A stretch of 64,000 nt of DNA from positions 124,001 through 188,000 of the forward strand of contig NZ_CP139302.1 in the NCBI RefSeq assembly GCF_034092375.1, in the 5' to 3' direction. This stretch comes from Prochlorococcus sp. MIT 1300. GTDB taxonomy: Bacteria > Cyanobacteriota > Cyanobacteriia > PCC-6307 > Cyanobiaceae. The notes under the pieces are model-generated. The model saw only the letters and a program-made list of their open reading frames with translations, made no database searches and was not told where the DNA came from. A program made the position numbers and the translations under genes. The first letter of the stretch is position 1. Each line of letters begins with the position of its first letter. This document shows positions 46,115-54,759 of the stretch, one piece after another.

Positions 46115-47782
46115 TTAACTCCGTCCAAGGCTTCGCCCCATCCCTTGGGCGATTCCTCGACCAACTAAGCCTATCGATCTTCCTATTACTTGGGTGAGAA
46201 TAACCACCATAAGATCTCCAAAACGTTGAACGAGTGTTTGCAGTTGTGGGGCAAGGGCATCTCGTGCTTCAAGTAATAGGGCTACTTGTTGTTGCCACCA
46301 ACCAAGTTGGCGAAGCTCTTCATCGCGTGGTTCTGTTATCAGTAGTGGTTCAACTTTTCCATTACGTATCTTGTACAAGAGTCGTTTGCTTTCATAAAGT
46401 TGAATTGGTCTCTGAATTAAGGACGTCCAACGAGCTTTGCTGTTGAGTTGGTTACGCACTCTTTCTAGTTCTCTAGTAGATATCAGCTCTTTGTTTAGGA
46501 GGTAACGACGTAACTCGGGCCATTCGCCGCAAGCAGCAAGAATCTCTGCGCTAAGTAATTCAGCTGTTCTTACAAGCCAATTACTTACAAGAACTTCTAT
46601 TTGTAATAAAGCACGAGGATCGTCAGGCGCGATAAGTTGCCCTTCAAATAACACTGGTTTATTTAGTAGGAGAGGGTCGACAAGGAATTTTGAATTTGGT
46701 AATTCCTCATCTTCTTGGAATAGATCTGAAATGGTAAGGAGCTCTTCAGCTACTGCCGTTAACTCACCATTCTTTGGTAGGCGTACGTAGGCTCCCGTGA
46801 TGTTCCTAAGGGCTTCTTCTTTTAATTCCCGCTGTAGTGAAATCCATGTCTCACAAAGTAATTCTTCAGGGACATTTTCTTGTCCTAGCTTTTCTATGAG
46901 TTTATTTAACTGGGATAATAAAGCTAGTAGAAGTTCTTTTTGTTTCAAAGGATTTAAACCTTCCAGTGCCAATACATTTCCAGTTGCATTTTCAACACCT
47001 CTATTGATTGTTTGCTGAAGTCGATCGCGAATGGCTGTCCAAACGGCGGCACCATTACGCTCAGTGATAGTGATAGTTGTCCCATCGGTCCCTAGAGAAA
47101 GGGCATCCCTAAGGTCTAATCCAAGCCCTTGGCCAGGTGTCTTTTGAGCAATGAAATTTGCATTCGAAGGGTTTGTGGATCCCTGTAATGGTCCCCAAAG
47201 CCATAGTAAAAGTGCTTTGGCGGCGGTTAGCTCTCGTTTGCGGCCTTTTAATATGAATTCCCCATGAATTCTTTGGTGGGGCTCATTTAGAATATTAGAA
47301 ATAAGTTGCAGATCATTATTAATTTGTTGTAGGCCGCTAATTAAAAGCCATTGACCAACACCCATTGCAGGAGTATTTAAGATATTCTTTCGAGGTTCCT
47401 CGCTTTGTAGGCTTACTACTCGCCCACCTCCTAAGAGAGTGCTGATAGCTTCTTTAAGTGTTTCTAGATCAGCTGCTTGTAACAGGCCTGGACAATCTAG
47501 CTCTAAAAGCTCGAGACTATTAAGCCTTACTTGACTAGGGATAAGTAGTAGAACGGGTGTTGAATTCCAACTTCTTTTAAGTTGTTTTAGTTCGAACTGA
47601 ATTGCATTTGGGGCTTCAATACTTTCAATAGACCAGATGATCAGAGCTGGCTGGTGAGTTAGCTGATCGCGATTTAGGAAAACTTGAATATCACATTCAC
47701 TATTATTGAGTTGAAGAGCTAGGGATTCGCCAAGCAAATCTGAAGCCAGCAGCAGTACCTGGTTTGATTCGCTTTTAGCCAA
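46115..47782 (-). CDS. DUF3685 protein (Ycf55-like)
   Basis: A 555-aa protein starting at a TTG. An N-terminal response-regulator-like segment (VLLLASDLLGESLALQL, then QPALIIWSIE and PVLLLIPSQVRL) is followed by a long helical region with no membrane span until the end. The C-terminal sequence VGRGIAQGMGRSLGRS after LTQVIGRSIGL is a Gly-rich tail. Sequence features suggest the DUF3685/Ycf55 family, conserved in cyanobacteria and some red-algal plastids; function unknown. The family assignment is from memory of its pattern, not a search. Confidence 0.6.
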   Translation of the reverse strand: MAKSESNQVLLLASDLLGESLALQLNNSECDIQVFLNRDQLTHQPALIIWSIESIEAPNAIQFELKQLKRSWNSTPVLLLIPSQVRLNSLELLELDCPGLLQAADLETLKEAISTLLGGGRVVSLQSEEPRKNILNTPAMGVGQWLLISGLQQINNDLQLISNILNEPHQRIHGEFILKGRKRELTAAKALLLWLWGPLQGSTNPSNANFIAQKTPGQGLGLDLRDALSLGTDGTTITITERNGAAVWTAIRDRLQQTINRGVENATGNVLALEGLNPLKQKELLLALLSQLNKLIEKLGQENVPEELLCETWISLQRELKEEALRNITGAYVRLPKNGELTAVAEELLTISDLFQEDEELPNSKFLVDPLLLNKPVLFEGQLIAPDDPRALLQIEVLVSNWLVRTAELLSAEILAACGEWPELRRYLLNKELISTRELERVRNQLNSKARWTSLIQRPIQLYESKRLLYKIRNGKVEPLLITEPRDEELRQLGWWQQQVALLLEARDALAPQLQTLVQRFGDLMVVILTQVIGRSIGLVGRGIAQGMGRSLGRS

Positions 47783-47919
47783 GGCGCTTTTTGCAGAATA
47801 CGTTTAAACCAAGGTAACCAGATAGTTTCAAATCCTCCAGCCCATGACATTAAATTCGTTTGTTTTGGTTGTTTTTCAAAACAGATTTTTTGTCTTGGGG
47901 GACCATTATCTATAAGTAG

Positions 47920-48687
47920 CTAGGCATTGAATACATTTTCTTTAGGCGGATCTTGAAGGTTGTAATTGCGCACAACTTTGTTAGCCTCTTGTAGCTCAAA
48001 AGCGTTGTCGTATAAGGCTCTACCTACAATAATGCCTGTTACCCCAATGGATTCGAGAGGTAGTAAAGCAATTATATCTGCTATTGAACCTACCCCTCCA
48101 GATGCAATTACTGGGACATTACTCACACCAGCAACATCTCGCATCGCTTGAAGATTTGGTCCTGCGAGTGTCCCATCAGTCGATATATCAGTACAAATGA
48201 TCGATGAAATATCTATATCCCTAAAGCTCTTGGCCAGCTCTGTTGCTAGAACATCACTCTGATTCAGCCACCCTTGAGTTGCAACTTTTCCATTTTTGGC
48301 ATCTATTCCAACAATGATTTTTTGAGGATATAGGTCTGCAAGCTCTTTGACCATTAAGGGTTTCTCTATAGCAATTGTCCCAAGAATTACTTTGTCTAGC
48401 CCATACTCTATTAATTCTTTTACTCTTTCCTTTGTACGAACGCCACCACCCAGCTGAATGGGGATATTGACGGCTTTTGCTATTGCAAGAATGCTTGAAT
48501 CATTTTTTGGCAGGCCGCTCCTTGCTGCGTCAAGATCTACAAGGTGAAGTCTTGTCGCTCCTTGTGATTGCCAGTACAGAGCTTGTTTTACTGGATCATT
48601 GTTGAAATGAGTAACCCTGTTGTAGTCGCCTTGGTTCAACCTCACACAATTGCCATCAAGTAAATCAATCGCAGGGATGATTTCCAT
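47920..48687 (-). CDS. hisA: Phosphoribosylformimino-AICAR ribotide isomerase
   Basis: TIM-barrel isomerase of histidine synthesis. MEIIPAIDLLDGNCVRLNQG (the first Asp is a catalytic acid), LHLVDLDAARSG, IQLGGGVRTKERV, VGIDAKNGKVATQGW and the second catalytic Asp in CTDISTDGTLAGPN are all present, then VIASGGVGSI. I start at the ATG at 48687 because the frame continues 26 codons upstream without family similarity. The resulting length of 255 aa is typical. It diverges from the epimerase gene. Confidence 0.96.
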   Translation of the reverse strand: MEIIPAIDLLDGNCVRLNQGDYNRVTHFNNDPVKQALYWQSQGATRLHLVDLDAARSGLPKNDSSILAIAKAVNIPIQLGGGVRTKERVKELIEYGLDKVILGTIAIEKPLMVKELADLYPQKIIVGIDAKNGKVATQGWLNQSDVLATELAKSFRDIDISSIICTDISTDGTLAGPNLQAMRDVAGVSNVPVIASGGVGSIADIIALLPLESIGVTGIIVGRALYDNAFELQEANKVVRNYNLQDPPKENVFNA

Positions 48688-48790
48688 AGGAATTTTGTTC
48701 AGGGCCTTTAAAGACCAATATCTAATTCTTTGCTTGACAATAAATGGCTGCGTTACACGCTTCAATGGTCTGTATTGAATTTCTTGTGCT

Positions 48791-49711
48791 GTGAAGATTC
48801 TCGTAATGGGTGGGACCCGATTTGTTGGTAAGCCCTTGGTTCAGGCTCTTGCTGCGAAAGGGCACTCTTTGACTTTGTTTACACGGGGGATTCATTCGAT
48901 CCCAGAGGCTGTTGAGCACATACTTGGTGATAGATCAAATGAAGAAGGTTTGAAGGGGTTACTTGGTAGAAAATATGATGTAATCGTCGATAGCTCAGGG
49001 CGAACGCTTCAAGACACCAAACGTGTCGTCTCTGTAGTAGGACCCCCTAGCAAAAGACTTGTTTATGTGAGTTCTGCTGGAATTTACGCCTCATCTCATC
49101 AGTGGCCGCTTACAGAAGAGAGTCCGATTGACCCTTCTAGCAGGCATATTGGCAAGGTTGAAACGGAAAATTGGTTAAGAAAGGAGGGTATACCTTTTAC
49201 TAGTTTTAGACCTACTTACATTTATGGCCCTGGTAACTACAACCCAATAGAAAGCTGGTTTTTTGACCGAATTGTTCATAACAAGTCAGTTCCAATGCCT
49301 GGAGATGGAAGAACTATTACGCAATTAGGTCATGTTAGAGACCTTGCTGGGGCAATGGTTAGAAGCCTTGATGTAGATAAGGCGATTAATCAGGCATATA
49401 ACTGCTCTGGTAGTAGCGGTATAACTTTTCTGGGTCTTATTCATGCTGCAGCAATTGCTTGTGGCAAATCTCCACAGGATATTGATATACGTCCTTTTGA
49501 ACCATCAGGATTGGACCCAAAAGCACGTAAAGCCTTCCCTCTTAGAATTAGTCATTTTCTTACGGACATAACTAAGATCAAAACTGATTTGGCCTGGTTT
49601 CCAGAGACAGACCTTCAGAAGGGATTAAAAGATAGTTTTGAGAATGATTATTTACTCAATTCTAATAAAGAACCTGACTTTACTTCAGATCAACTTTTGA
49701 TTGGAACTTGA
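48791..49711 (+). CDS. NAD-dependent epimerase/dehydratase family protein (CSP41-like)
   Basis: Atypical short-chain dehydrogenase; relatives in chloroplasts (CSP41) bind RNA and protect transcripts. The N-terminal Rossmann motif MGGTRFVGKPLVQALAAKGH is clear. A Tyr-x-x-x-Lys triad is not evident, and YVSSAGIYASS followed by ENWLRKEGIPFTSFRPTYIYGPGN is present near residues 95-150. The start is a GTG at 48791. Enzymatic activity is uncertain. The 3' end overlaps pgsA by 32 bases, convergently. Confidence 0.85.
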   Translation: MKILVMGGTRFVGKPLVQALAAKGHSLTLFTRGIHSIPEAVEHILGDRSNEEGLKGLLGRKYDVIVDSSGRTLQDTKRVVSVVGPPSKRLVYVSSAGIYASSHQWPLTEESPIDPSSRHIGKVETENWLRKEGIPFTSFRPTYIYGPGNYNPIESWFFDRIVHNKSVPMPGDGRTITQLGHVRDLAGAMVRSLDVDKAINQAYNCSGSSGITFLGLIHAAAIACGKSPQDIDIRPFEPSGLDPKARKAFPLRISHFLTDITKIKTDLAWFPETDLQKGLKDSFENDYLLNSNKEPDFTSDQLLIGT

Positions 49712-50231
49712 GATAGAAAATGGCTGAGCTAATAGATAAAATCAGAGAGATCCAAAAAAAACATAATCCCACTTCGTTTAGGATAATAATTAAGGAATCA
49801 TTCCCCCAGGAATTAGGCCATACAAGTAACATAAGACTTAGAAATTGAAAGATTGTCTTAGCCTTACCCTGTTTTGAAGCAGGACCTCCTGAGATAAGTT
49901 CGGAGCGCCATCCTGAAATAATTGTTTCTCTAGAAAGAACTATCCAAATTGCCCAAAAGGGAAGAATCTTTTCTTCTACTAACCAGATCATTGGTAAGGC
50001 TAATAATATTTTGTCTGCAAGTGGGTCGTAACGAGCTCCCCATTTACTGCCTCCACCTGCTCGCCTTGCTAGCCATCCATCTAGAACGTCAGTTATTCCG
50101 GCAATAAGCATTAGCAACCAAGCGATCGCAACCTCCCCAATTGAGAAGGACACAACCATTGGGATTGCTATAAAAAAACGTGATGAGGTAAGAGCATTGG
50201 CAAGTAGTCTGCTATTTGAGAAAGTCTTCAT
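49680..50231 (-). CDS. pgsA: CDP-diacylglycerol-glycerol-3-phosphate 3-phosphatidyltransferase
   Basis: Integral-membrane enzyme making phosphatidylglycerophosphate, the precursor of phosphatidylglycerol that thylakoids need. The CDP-alcohol phosphotransferase motif spans DVLDGWLARRAGGG to GARYDPLAD with D-x2-DG-x2-AR-x8-G-x3-D-x3-D spacing exactly kept. Several hydrophobic segments fill the rest. I start at the ATG at 50231; a GTG six codons earlier is possible. Its 3' end overlaps the convergent epimerase gene. Confidence 0.93.
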   Translation of the reverse strand: MKTFSNSRLLANALTSSRFFIAIPMVVSFSIGEVAIAWLLMLIAGITDVLDGWLARRAGGGSKWGARYDPLADKILLALPMIWLVEEKILPFWAIWIVLSRETIISGWRSELISGGPASKQGKAKTIFQFLSLMLLVWPNSWGNDSLIIILNEVGLCFFWISLILSISSAIFYLKFQSKVDLK

Positions 50232-50323
50232 CTTTGATTTGGTTGTCACAATCTCAACGTATTTGGTGAATAATGCATTTTCAATGCGAACCTGACATAC
50301 TTAGTAAACTTTGGAGAGCGCCC

Positions 50324-50404
50324 ATGACCACTTTTTTGTTATTGGTTCTAATTGGGTCCCTTGGATTAATGACATATATAGTTAGACGCATGGAGGAGAA
50401 GTAA
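50324..50404 (+). CDS. Predicted 26-aa single-span membrane microprotein
   Basis: An ATG frame encodes MTTFLLLVLIGSLGLMTYIV followed by RRMEEK: one hydrophobic span and a charged C-terminus, the usual shape of small photosynthetic or transport-complex subunits. GGAGAG at 50313-50318, five bases before the ATG, is a good ribosome site. It lies in a gap between divergent pgsA and convergent DUF gene, so it has its own transcript. I cannot match it to known Pet, Psa, Psb or Cyd subunits from memory. Confidence 0.6.
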   Translation: MTTFLLLVLIGSLGLMTYIVRRMEEK

Positions 50405-50471
50405 CAGTTCTTAGAGCTCATATTATAGTAAACCTTTTGTGTTCATTTGGGCCTGTTTAATAATGTCTTTT

Positions 50472-51029
50472 TTAAGGCTCATTAAAGCTATTTTCATATA
50501 AGAATTGACAATTTAAAATTGCCAATGCCTCATCAGGTAGACCTAAGAATTTATCAAGTATTGTGTTTCCTGTAGGTGCAACATTTGCTATGCCGACAAG
50601 TGTTGCTACTCCTTCAGGACTGACGAGCTTTCCTTTAACACTATGACGACTACTTCTTGCCTCTCCAGTGGTTAGATTGGTTTTCACAATGAGATCAGGT
50701 GCTTTGATTAGATTCCCAATAGAGAAACAGAATAAGGCTTCAAACTGTAGATTTACCTTCCCATTTAATCTATTAATCTCTCCACAAAGTTTCTTTGTTT
50801 TAACCGATATCTCAAGGTAAGGAGGTAAAGGGAGTCCAAGAACCTTGGTGCTTTTTGTGTTAAGTGGTGGTATCAATAAAGTATTGGTGTCGAATGTAAT
50901 TTTTTCGTGCTCCCCCTGATCATTTGTTGAGACTTGCCCAACTCCACCGCCTCCGGTGGCATCGTATTTAAACCTTGGATAACCACCGATTGCCAATTCG
51001 CAATCAATAAGACTTTTTAGTTGAACCAC
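50472..51029 (-). CDS. Conserved protein of unknown function
   Basis: A 185-aa soluble protein starting at GTG at 51029. It is beta-rich, with LGLPLPPYLEISVKTKKLCG (about residue 65) and LLIPPLNTKSTKV, and a Gly/Thr-rich patch DATGGGGVGQVST near the N-terminus. No signal peptide, metal motif or domain could be recognised. It may be a picocyanobacterial-specific member of a family with a lipid-binding-like fold, but that is only an impression. It diverges from the PPC-glutaredoxin gene. Confidence 0.55.
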   Translation of the reverse strand: MVQLKSLIDCELAIGGYPRFKYDATGGGGVGQVSTNDQGEHEKITFDTNTLLIPPLNTKSTKVLGLPLPPYLEISVKTKKLCGEINRLNGKVNLQFEALFCFSIGNLIKAPDLIVKTNLTTGEARSSRHSVKGKLVSPEGVATLVGIANVAPTGNTILDKFLGLPDEALAILNCQFLYENSFNEP

Positions 51030-51180
51030 TTATCTTTTAAATTGTGTTAGTCATGATTAATCTCCTTTTGTGGAGCAGGCATCGTTGACTTGAAAAGGTC
51101 ATGATTTGTTGTTTGACTTTAGTTTTCTACTCTCTCCTCTCCGTCATCTCTTATTGTAGTTAATTGAATTAGAGGAACCA

Positions 51181-51801
51181 ATGCGTGCGTTGCCTTTGAG
51201 ATTGTCTCCTGGCAGCGACCTTCGCCTAAGTATTGAGGAGGTGGGTCGTAGGGAGAATGGTTCAGGCTTCGTTTTAGGAGTAGTTGGGAATCTCTCTAGA
51301 GCCGCCTTTCAGTGTCCCGGGCGGGTTCAGCCAACGGTGCTTGAAGGAAATCTGGAGATAATCACCCTTAATGGGACCTTCTCCCCAAAAGGGGTTCATC
51401 TTCATCTCAGTCTCTCTGATGGAGATTGTCAGGTTTGGGGTGGTCACCTCGAGCCAGGCACAATTGTATTAAAAGGGGCGGAGATATTGGTTGGTTTTTC
51501 CGAACTCCCTTTGGATGCCGTTGGGGAGGGACGCAAGGACCCATCTATTAAGACTCTTCAAAGTTTTGAAATTGCTGTTTTGCCCGGATGCCCTTGGTCA
51601 GCAAGGGCGCTTAGAATGCTCAAGACATTACAAGTCCCTTATAAAGTTTTAAATATAGATGATGATAAATCATTTGAAATGATAAAAAAACGTAGTGATT
51701 TGTCTACTTTCCCTCAAATTTTTATTGATGGCAAATTAATAGGTGGGTATGACGCCTTGACAGAATTACATAGGTCTGGAAAATTAGAATCTTACCGGTG
51801 A
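51181..51801 (+). CDS. PPC (DUF296)-glutaredoxin fusion protein
   Basis: Two domains in 206 aa. Residues 5-115 match the PPC/DUF296 domain known from AT-hook proteins: PLRLSPGSDLRLSIEE, FVLGVVGNLSRAAF, GNLEIITLNGTFS and HLHLSLSDGDCQVWGGHLEP. Residues 125-206 are glutaredoxin-like: VLPGCPWSARALRMLKTL, TFPQIFIDGKLIGGYDALTEL. The active site reads CPWS, so it has one thiol rather than CPYC. There is no AT-hook. A redox-regulated or glutathione-related role is possible; this combination is unusual and its function is unknown. Confidence 0.85.
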   Translation: MRALPLRLSPGSDLRLSIEEVGRRENGSGFVLGVVGNLSRAAFQCPGRVQPTVLEGNLEIITLNGTFSPKGVHLHLSLSDGDCQVWGGHLEPGTIVLKGAEILVGFSELPLDAVGEGRKDPSIKTLQSFEIAVLPGCPWSARALRMLKTLQVPYKVLNIDDDKSFEMIKKRSDLSTFPQIFIDGKLIGGYDALTELHRSGKLESYR

Positions 51802-51820
51802 CTGAGTAGCTTTAATTTAA

Positions 51821-52018
51821 ATGGAAAAGAACAGTATCTGGTCACAAAAACCCTGGTGGTGCCAGCCTTGGTCGATCCTATTGACGGGAATATTGGTTAT
51901 AACTTTTAGTTGGTTATTTTTTAATAGCTTAATAATTACGACTTTTGTTTTGGCAGGAGTTGTTCTTTGGTGGTGGCTTTTTCTAATATTTGCTCCAAAT
52001 GCATATGAAGCGGATTAA
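51821..52018 (+). CDS. Small Trp-rich membrane protein (DUF6737-like)
   Basis: A 65-aa protein with two hydrophobic segments: ILLTGILVITFSWLFF (about residues 19-34) and ITTFVLAGVVLWWWLFLIF (about 39-57). The N-terminal KPWWCQPWSI motif is the most distinctive part. It lies 19 bases after the PPC-glutaredoxin gene and is probably co-transcribed. Family naming is from memory of small cyanobacterial membrane proteins and should be checked. No function is known. Confidence 0.62.
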   Translation: MEKNSIWSQKPWWCQPWSILLTGILVITFSWLFFNSLIITTFVLAGVVLWWWLFLIFAPNAYEAD

Positions 52019-52215
52019 GACGTTGCCTTCATATGGATTTCCTGTTATTTGGGATAGTTTTGATAAATATACCTTGTAAGTAAATACAATAATAAGAGTT
52101 CTATATCTTTAAGTTCTTTAAACTTATCTACATTCCTATAACTGTTCATGCCTCCAATTAGAAATATTTTTGTAAGGCATTGGGTCCCTGTTATTTTTCT
52201 TTTGGCGATTTAGAC

Positions 52216-53106
52216 ATGTCATCTTCTCTGCAGATACGTAGCCTTCAGCCCAAAGATATTGCATATGTGACTAATTGGTCGAGAGTTGAAGGCTTTGCAC
52301 CTGGCGCAGGAGATTTAAATATCTATAGGCACACTGACCGTCAGGGATTGTGGGTTGGTTTGTTAAATAAAAAACCAATTGGTTGTATAGCCGGAGTTCG
52401 ATATAACGCTAACTATGGCTTTATTGGTTTGTTTTTAGTTGTGCCAGAACATCGTGGTCATGGCTTTGGACTTGAACTGTGGAAACATGCCTTAAAACAC
52501 TTAGAGGATTTGCCTTGCATAGGTTTGGAAGCAGCATTGAATAGAATTAATGACTACTCAGGATGGGGCTTTCACCCTTCATCTCCTACAACCCGTTGGC
52601 AATGTGAAGGGAATGATGATTTTTTTACTGGGGCTGACTATTCCCAAAATGATGCTTCTGGTCTAATGCTTCTCGAAGGGGGTGCTATTCCATCAAAAGC
52701 AATAGAAGTCTATGACGCAAAAAGAGAACCAAGTCCTAGGCCCCATTTTCTATTTGATTGGCTGAAGCACCCTGCAGGGAAAGTTTTAGCCATTATTGAC
52801 AACAATGGGCAATGTCATGGGTTTGGACGCATAAGACCTTGTTTGTTGAAGAATGGCGAAGGCTGGAGAGTAGGCCCTTTGCTGGCTGACACTAATGAAC
52901 TCGCAGAGCTGCTTCTTAAACAATTAATTCGACGACATAGAGGGACAGTGTTGATAGATACTCCCGGCTTAAATCAATCGGCTTCTCACCTTTGTAGGAA
53001 ACTTGGTTTTAAGCAAATTTCACAGACCTTAAGAATGTATAGAGGAGAGCTTCCTCCCGTATCAATGAAGGAAGTTTATGGCTTGGCTTGTCTGGAACTA
53101 GGTTGA
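52216..53106 (+). CDS. GNAT acetyltransferase with C-terminal Acetyltransf_18-like domain
   Basis: The N-terminal GNAT domain (about residues 5-130) shows FLVVPEHRGHGFGLELW, the acetyl-CoA-binding R/Q-x-x-G-x-G/A pattern. The C-terminal part (about 165-290) fits a second acetyltransferase-like domain with GHGFGRIRPCL-like sequence and LCRKLGFKQISQTLRMYRG. The ATG at 52216 starts directly before RSLQPKDIAYV; a TTG 12 codons earlier is unlikely. Length is 296 aa. The acceptor is unknown. Confidence 0.82.
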   Translation: MSSSLQIRSLQPKDIAYVTNWSRVEGFAPGAGDLNIYRHTDRQGLWVGLLNKKPIGCIAGVRYNANYGFIGLFLVVPEHRGHGFGLELWKHALKHLEDLPCIGLEAALNRINDYSGWGFHPSSPTTRWQCEGNDDFFTGADYSQNDASGLMLLEGGAIPSKAIEVYDAKREPSPRPHFLFDWLKHPAGKVLAIIDNNGQCHGFGRIRPCLLKNGEGWRVGPLLADTNELAELLLKQLIRRHRGTVLIDTPGLNQSASHLCRKLGFKQISQTLRMYRGELPPVSMKEVYGLACLELG

Positions 53107-53218
53107 GAATTTAATTTAGCGAGTAAATTAATTATTTACTAAATAGAAATAGTTGATCCGACTATTGATTTGTATTTATTTTGAAATTTATAAAACAGAA
53201 GGTTTGGAAGAAGTTTGT

Positions 53219-53560
53219 CTAGCCCCAGCCTTGATTAGCCATTGACTCAACATAAGCCGCTACATCATCGATTTCTGATGTTGACAATGCATCGCTAAAG
53301 GAAGGCATTGCATTTTTACCGGATCTAATTTGAGCTGCAATAGCTGATTCATGATCAGATGAGTAATTACTGAGATAGGCCTCAAGATCTGCCTTTTGGA
53401 GAGTGCGGTCTCCATTGACTACATTCCCTCCGCCCATGTGGCAAGCTGCGCAAGTTGAGGAAAAAATTTGAGCACCATTTCCAGCATCAGCTGCAGAAAC
53501 GAGTTTTGGGCAAAGAAGAATAAGCGCAAAGGCTATGCCGAGTGAGAGTAGCTTTCGCAT
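53219..53560 (-). CDS. petJ: Cytochrome c6 (c553)
   Basis: Soluble lumenal electron carrier from cytochrome b6f to photosystem I. A signal peptide (LLSLGIAFALILLCPKLVSA, about residues 4-23) is followed by the mature chain starting ADAGNGAQIF. The heme site is CAACH (about residues 36-40) and the axial Met is in NAMPSFSDALS. Length and order match cytochrome c6. Heme attachment would use the CcsA system encoded near 17 kb. Confidence 0.93.
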   Translation of the reverse strand: MRKLLSLGIAFALILLCPKLVSAADAGNGAQIFSSTCAACHMGGGNVVNGDRTLQKADLEAYLSNYSSDHESAIAAQIRSGKNAMPSFSDALSTSEIDDVAAYVESMANQGWG

Positions 53561-53774
53561 TCATTGAATGTATCTTTTTTACATTACATCTGTTTTGCGA
53601 TTGATGCTTAACTATTGAGGGTTCTTAATGAATGCTCAGGAATAGTAAACATTCTTCTACATAAGCCTTGGATACTTAATGTTTTTAGATTTAAATTCTT
53701 ATTGGTTAAATTATCCCTATAACCAAGATATTTGGGCTCTTTGGATTACTAGGGTTATATCTTTAATTGACCAG

Positions 53775-53984
53775 TCATTCTAAGTTGTTTGGCACTTTTG
53801 CCTCTCTGAGGCATTGCTTTTCGTTTTTCAATTCAGACTCTAGTTGCTCAATAAGCGTTGCTACAAGTGCTTGGAACTCAGGTTGGCATCCTCTAAAGGC
53901 GGCTTTGTGCCGAATGGGTTCGTTGCGAGTCCGCAGATCTGTGAGCATTAGTTGCAGAGCATCAATTTTCGCGTTGGTGTTCAT
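53775..53984 (-). CDS. Small helical protein of unknown function
   Basis: A 69-aa protein, ATG start, with an amphipathic helix pattern (IDALQLMLTDLRTRNEPIRH, then FQALVATLIEQLESELKNE). The middle phrase HKAAFRGCQPEFQALV is probably the conserved part. It lies 24 bases downstream of the SDR-type gene on the same strand, so the two are probably an operon. No membrane span or metal motif is present. I do not recognise its family. Confidence 0.55.
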   Translation of the reverse strand: MNTNAKIDALQLMLTDLRTRNEPIRHKAAFRGCQPEFQALVATLIEQLESELKNEKQCLREAKVPNNLE

Positions 53985-54008
53985 TATTCTTTTAATCTTT
54001 CTTTAAGC

Positions 54009-54686
54009 TTATGATGCTTTTGTCCTAAATCCTTTTATTGCCTCTTTCATGGTTGTCCTTTGATAAGTTTTGTCGCTAGTTACTTCGACAATTTGTCCTA
54101 TTGAACTGACAGTATTCAATGCTTCCATGCAGGACCTCGCTACCAAACGTCTAGGGATATAAGCATCTTCTTGCATATCTGCACCTGTATAACGAATATT
54201 TTCATCAGCTATATCTTCTTCTCTTTCGTTAAGACCACCTGGACGAATAACTGTCCAATCAAGTTTGCTTTCTTCAAGAGCACGCTCACCGATTCTTTTC
54301 CATATCAGAATCAGACCAAACAGATTTAAAGGATGTTGCCATCTCCCTGCGCAAAGAGAGCTCACCAAAATTACGCGTTTGGTACCTACTTGTTCGCAAG
54401 CTTCGACTTGTCTTTTGACACCCCAGGCATCTACGCGTGCCGGACCAGTTAGATCTATAGAGGGTCTGGCTCCTGTGGCTATGAACAAAGCAGAGCAATT
54501 CTCAAGTGCAGCTTTTAGAGCTTGGCTATCGCTTAGAGATAAAACGTGTTGAGTGCATTTTTTGAGGTTTTCAGGTACGACAGAGCCTTTTCTAAGAATC
54601 AATGAAACCTCATAGCCTTTGGCCAAGGCTTCCTCTGCTATTCGAGAACCAGTTTTTCCAGATGCACCACTAATAGCAATTTTCAT
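54009..54686 (-). CDS. Atypical short-chain dehydrogenase (NAD(P)-binding, SDR-a5-like)
   Basis: Rossmann-fold protein of 225 aa from the ATG at 54686. The start is MKIAISGASGKTGSRIAEEA with a GxxGxxG nucleotide motif. ALFIATGARPSIDLTGPARV and KRVILVSSLCAG follow. There is no classical YxxxK site, which fits NAD(P)-binding atypical SDRs seen in cyanobacteria and plants. Seven codons further upstream are open but lack similarity. Substrate is unknown; co-transcription with a small helical protein is likely. Confidence 0.82.
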   Translation of the reverse strand: MKIAISGASGKTGSRIAEEALAKGYEVSLILRKGSVVPENLKKCTQHVLSLSDSQALKAALENCSALFIATGARPSIDLTGPARVDAWGVKRQVEACEQVGTKRVILVSSLCAGRWQHPLNLFGLILIWKRIGERALEESKLDWTVIRPGGLNEREEDIADENIRYTGADMQEDAYIPRRLVARSCMEALNTVSSIGQIVEVTSDKTYQRTTMKEAIKGFRTKAS

Positions 54687-54759
54687 GGCTAGCCTTTTGG
54701 GAATCATACTTTTTTAGCGGAATTTCCCTCTTGGCTGTGGACATTTCTGATTTTATGTG

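Noticed and set aside
47720-47850. 43-codon minus-strand ATG frame at the start of the DUF3685 gene
   Set aside because: It overlaps the DUF3685 gene in another frame and ends shortly after; only its Trp-rich beginning looks protein-like.
52148-52213. 21-aa hydrophobic frame directly ahead of the GNAT gene
   Set aside because: Too short, no ribosome site; could be a leader peptide but nothing supports it beyond position.
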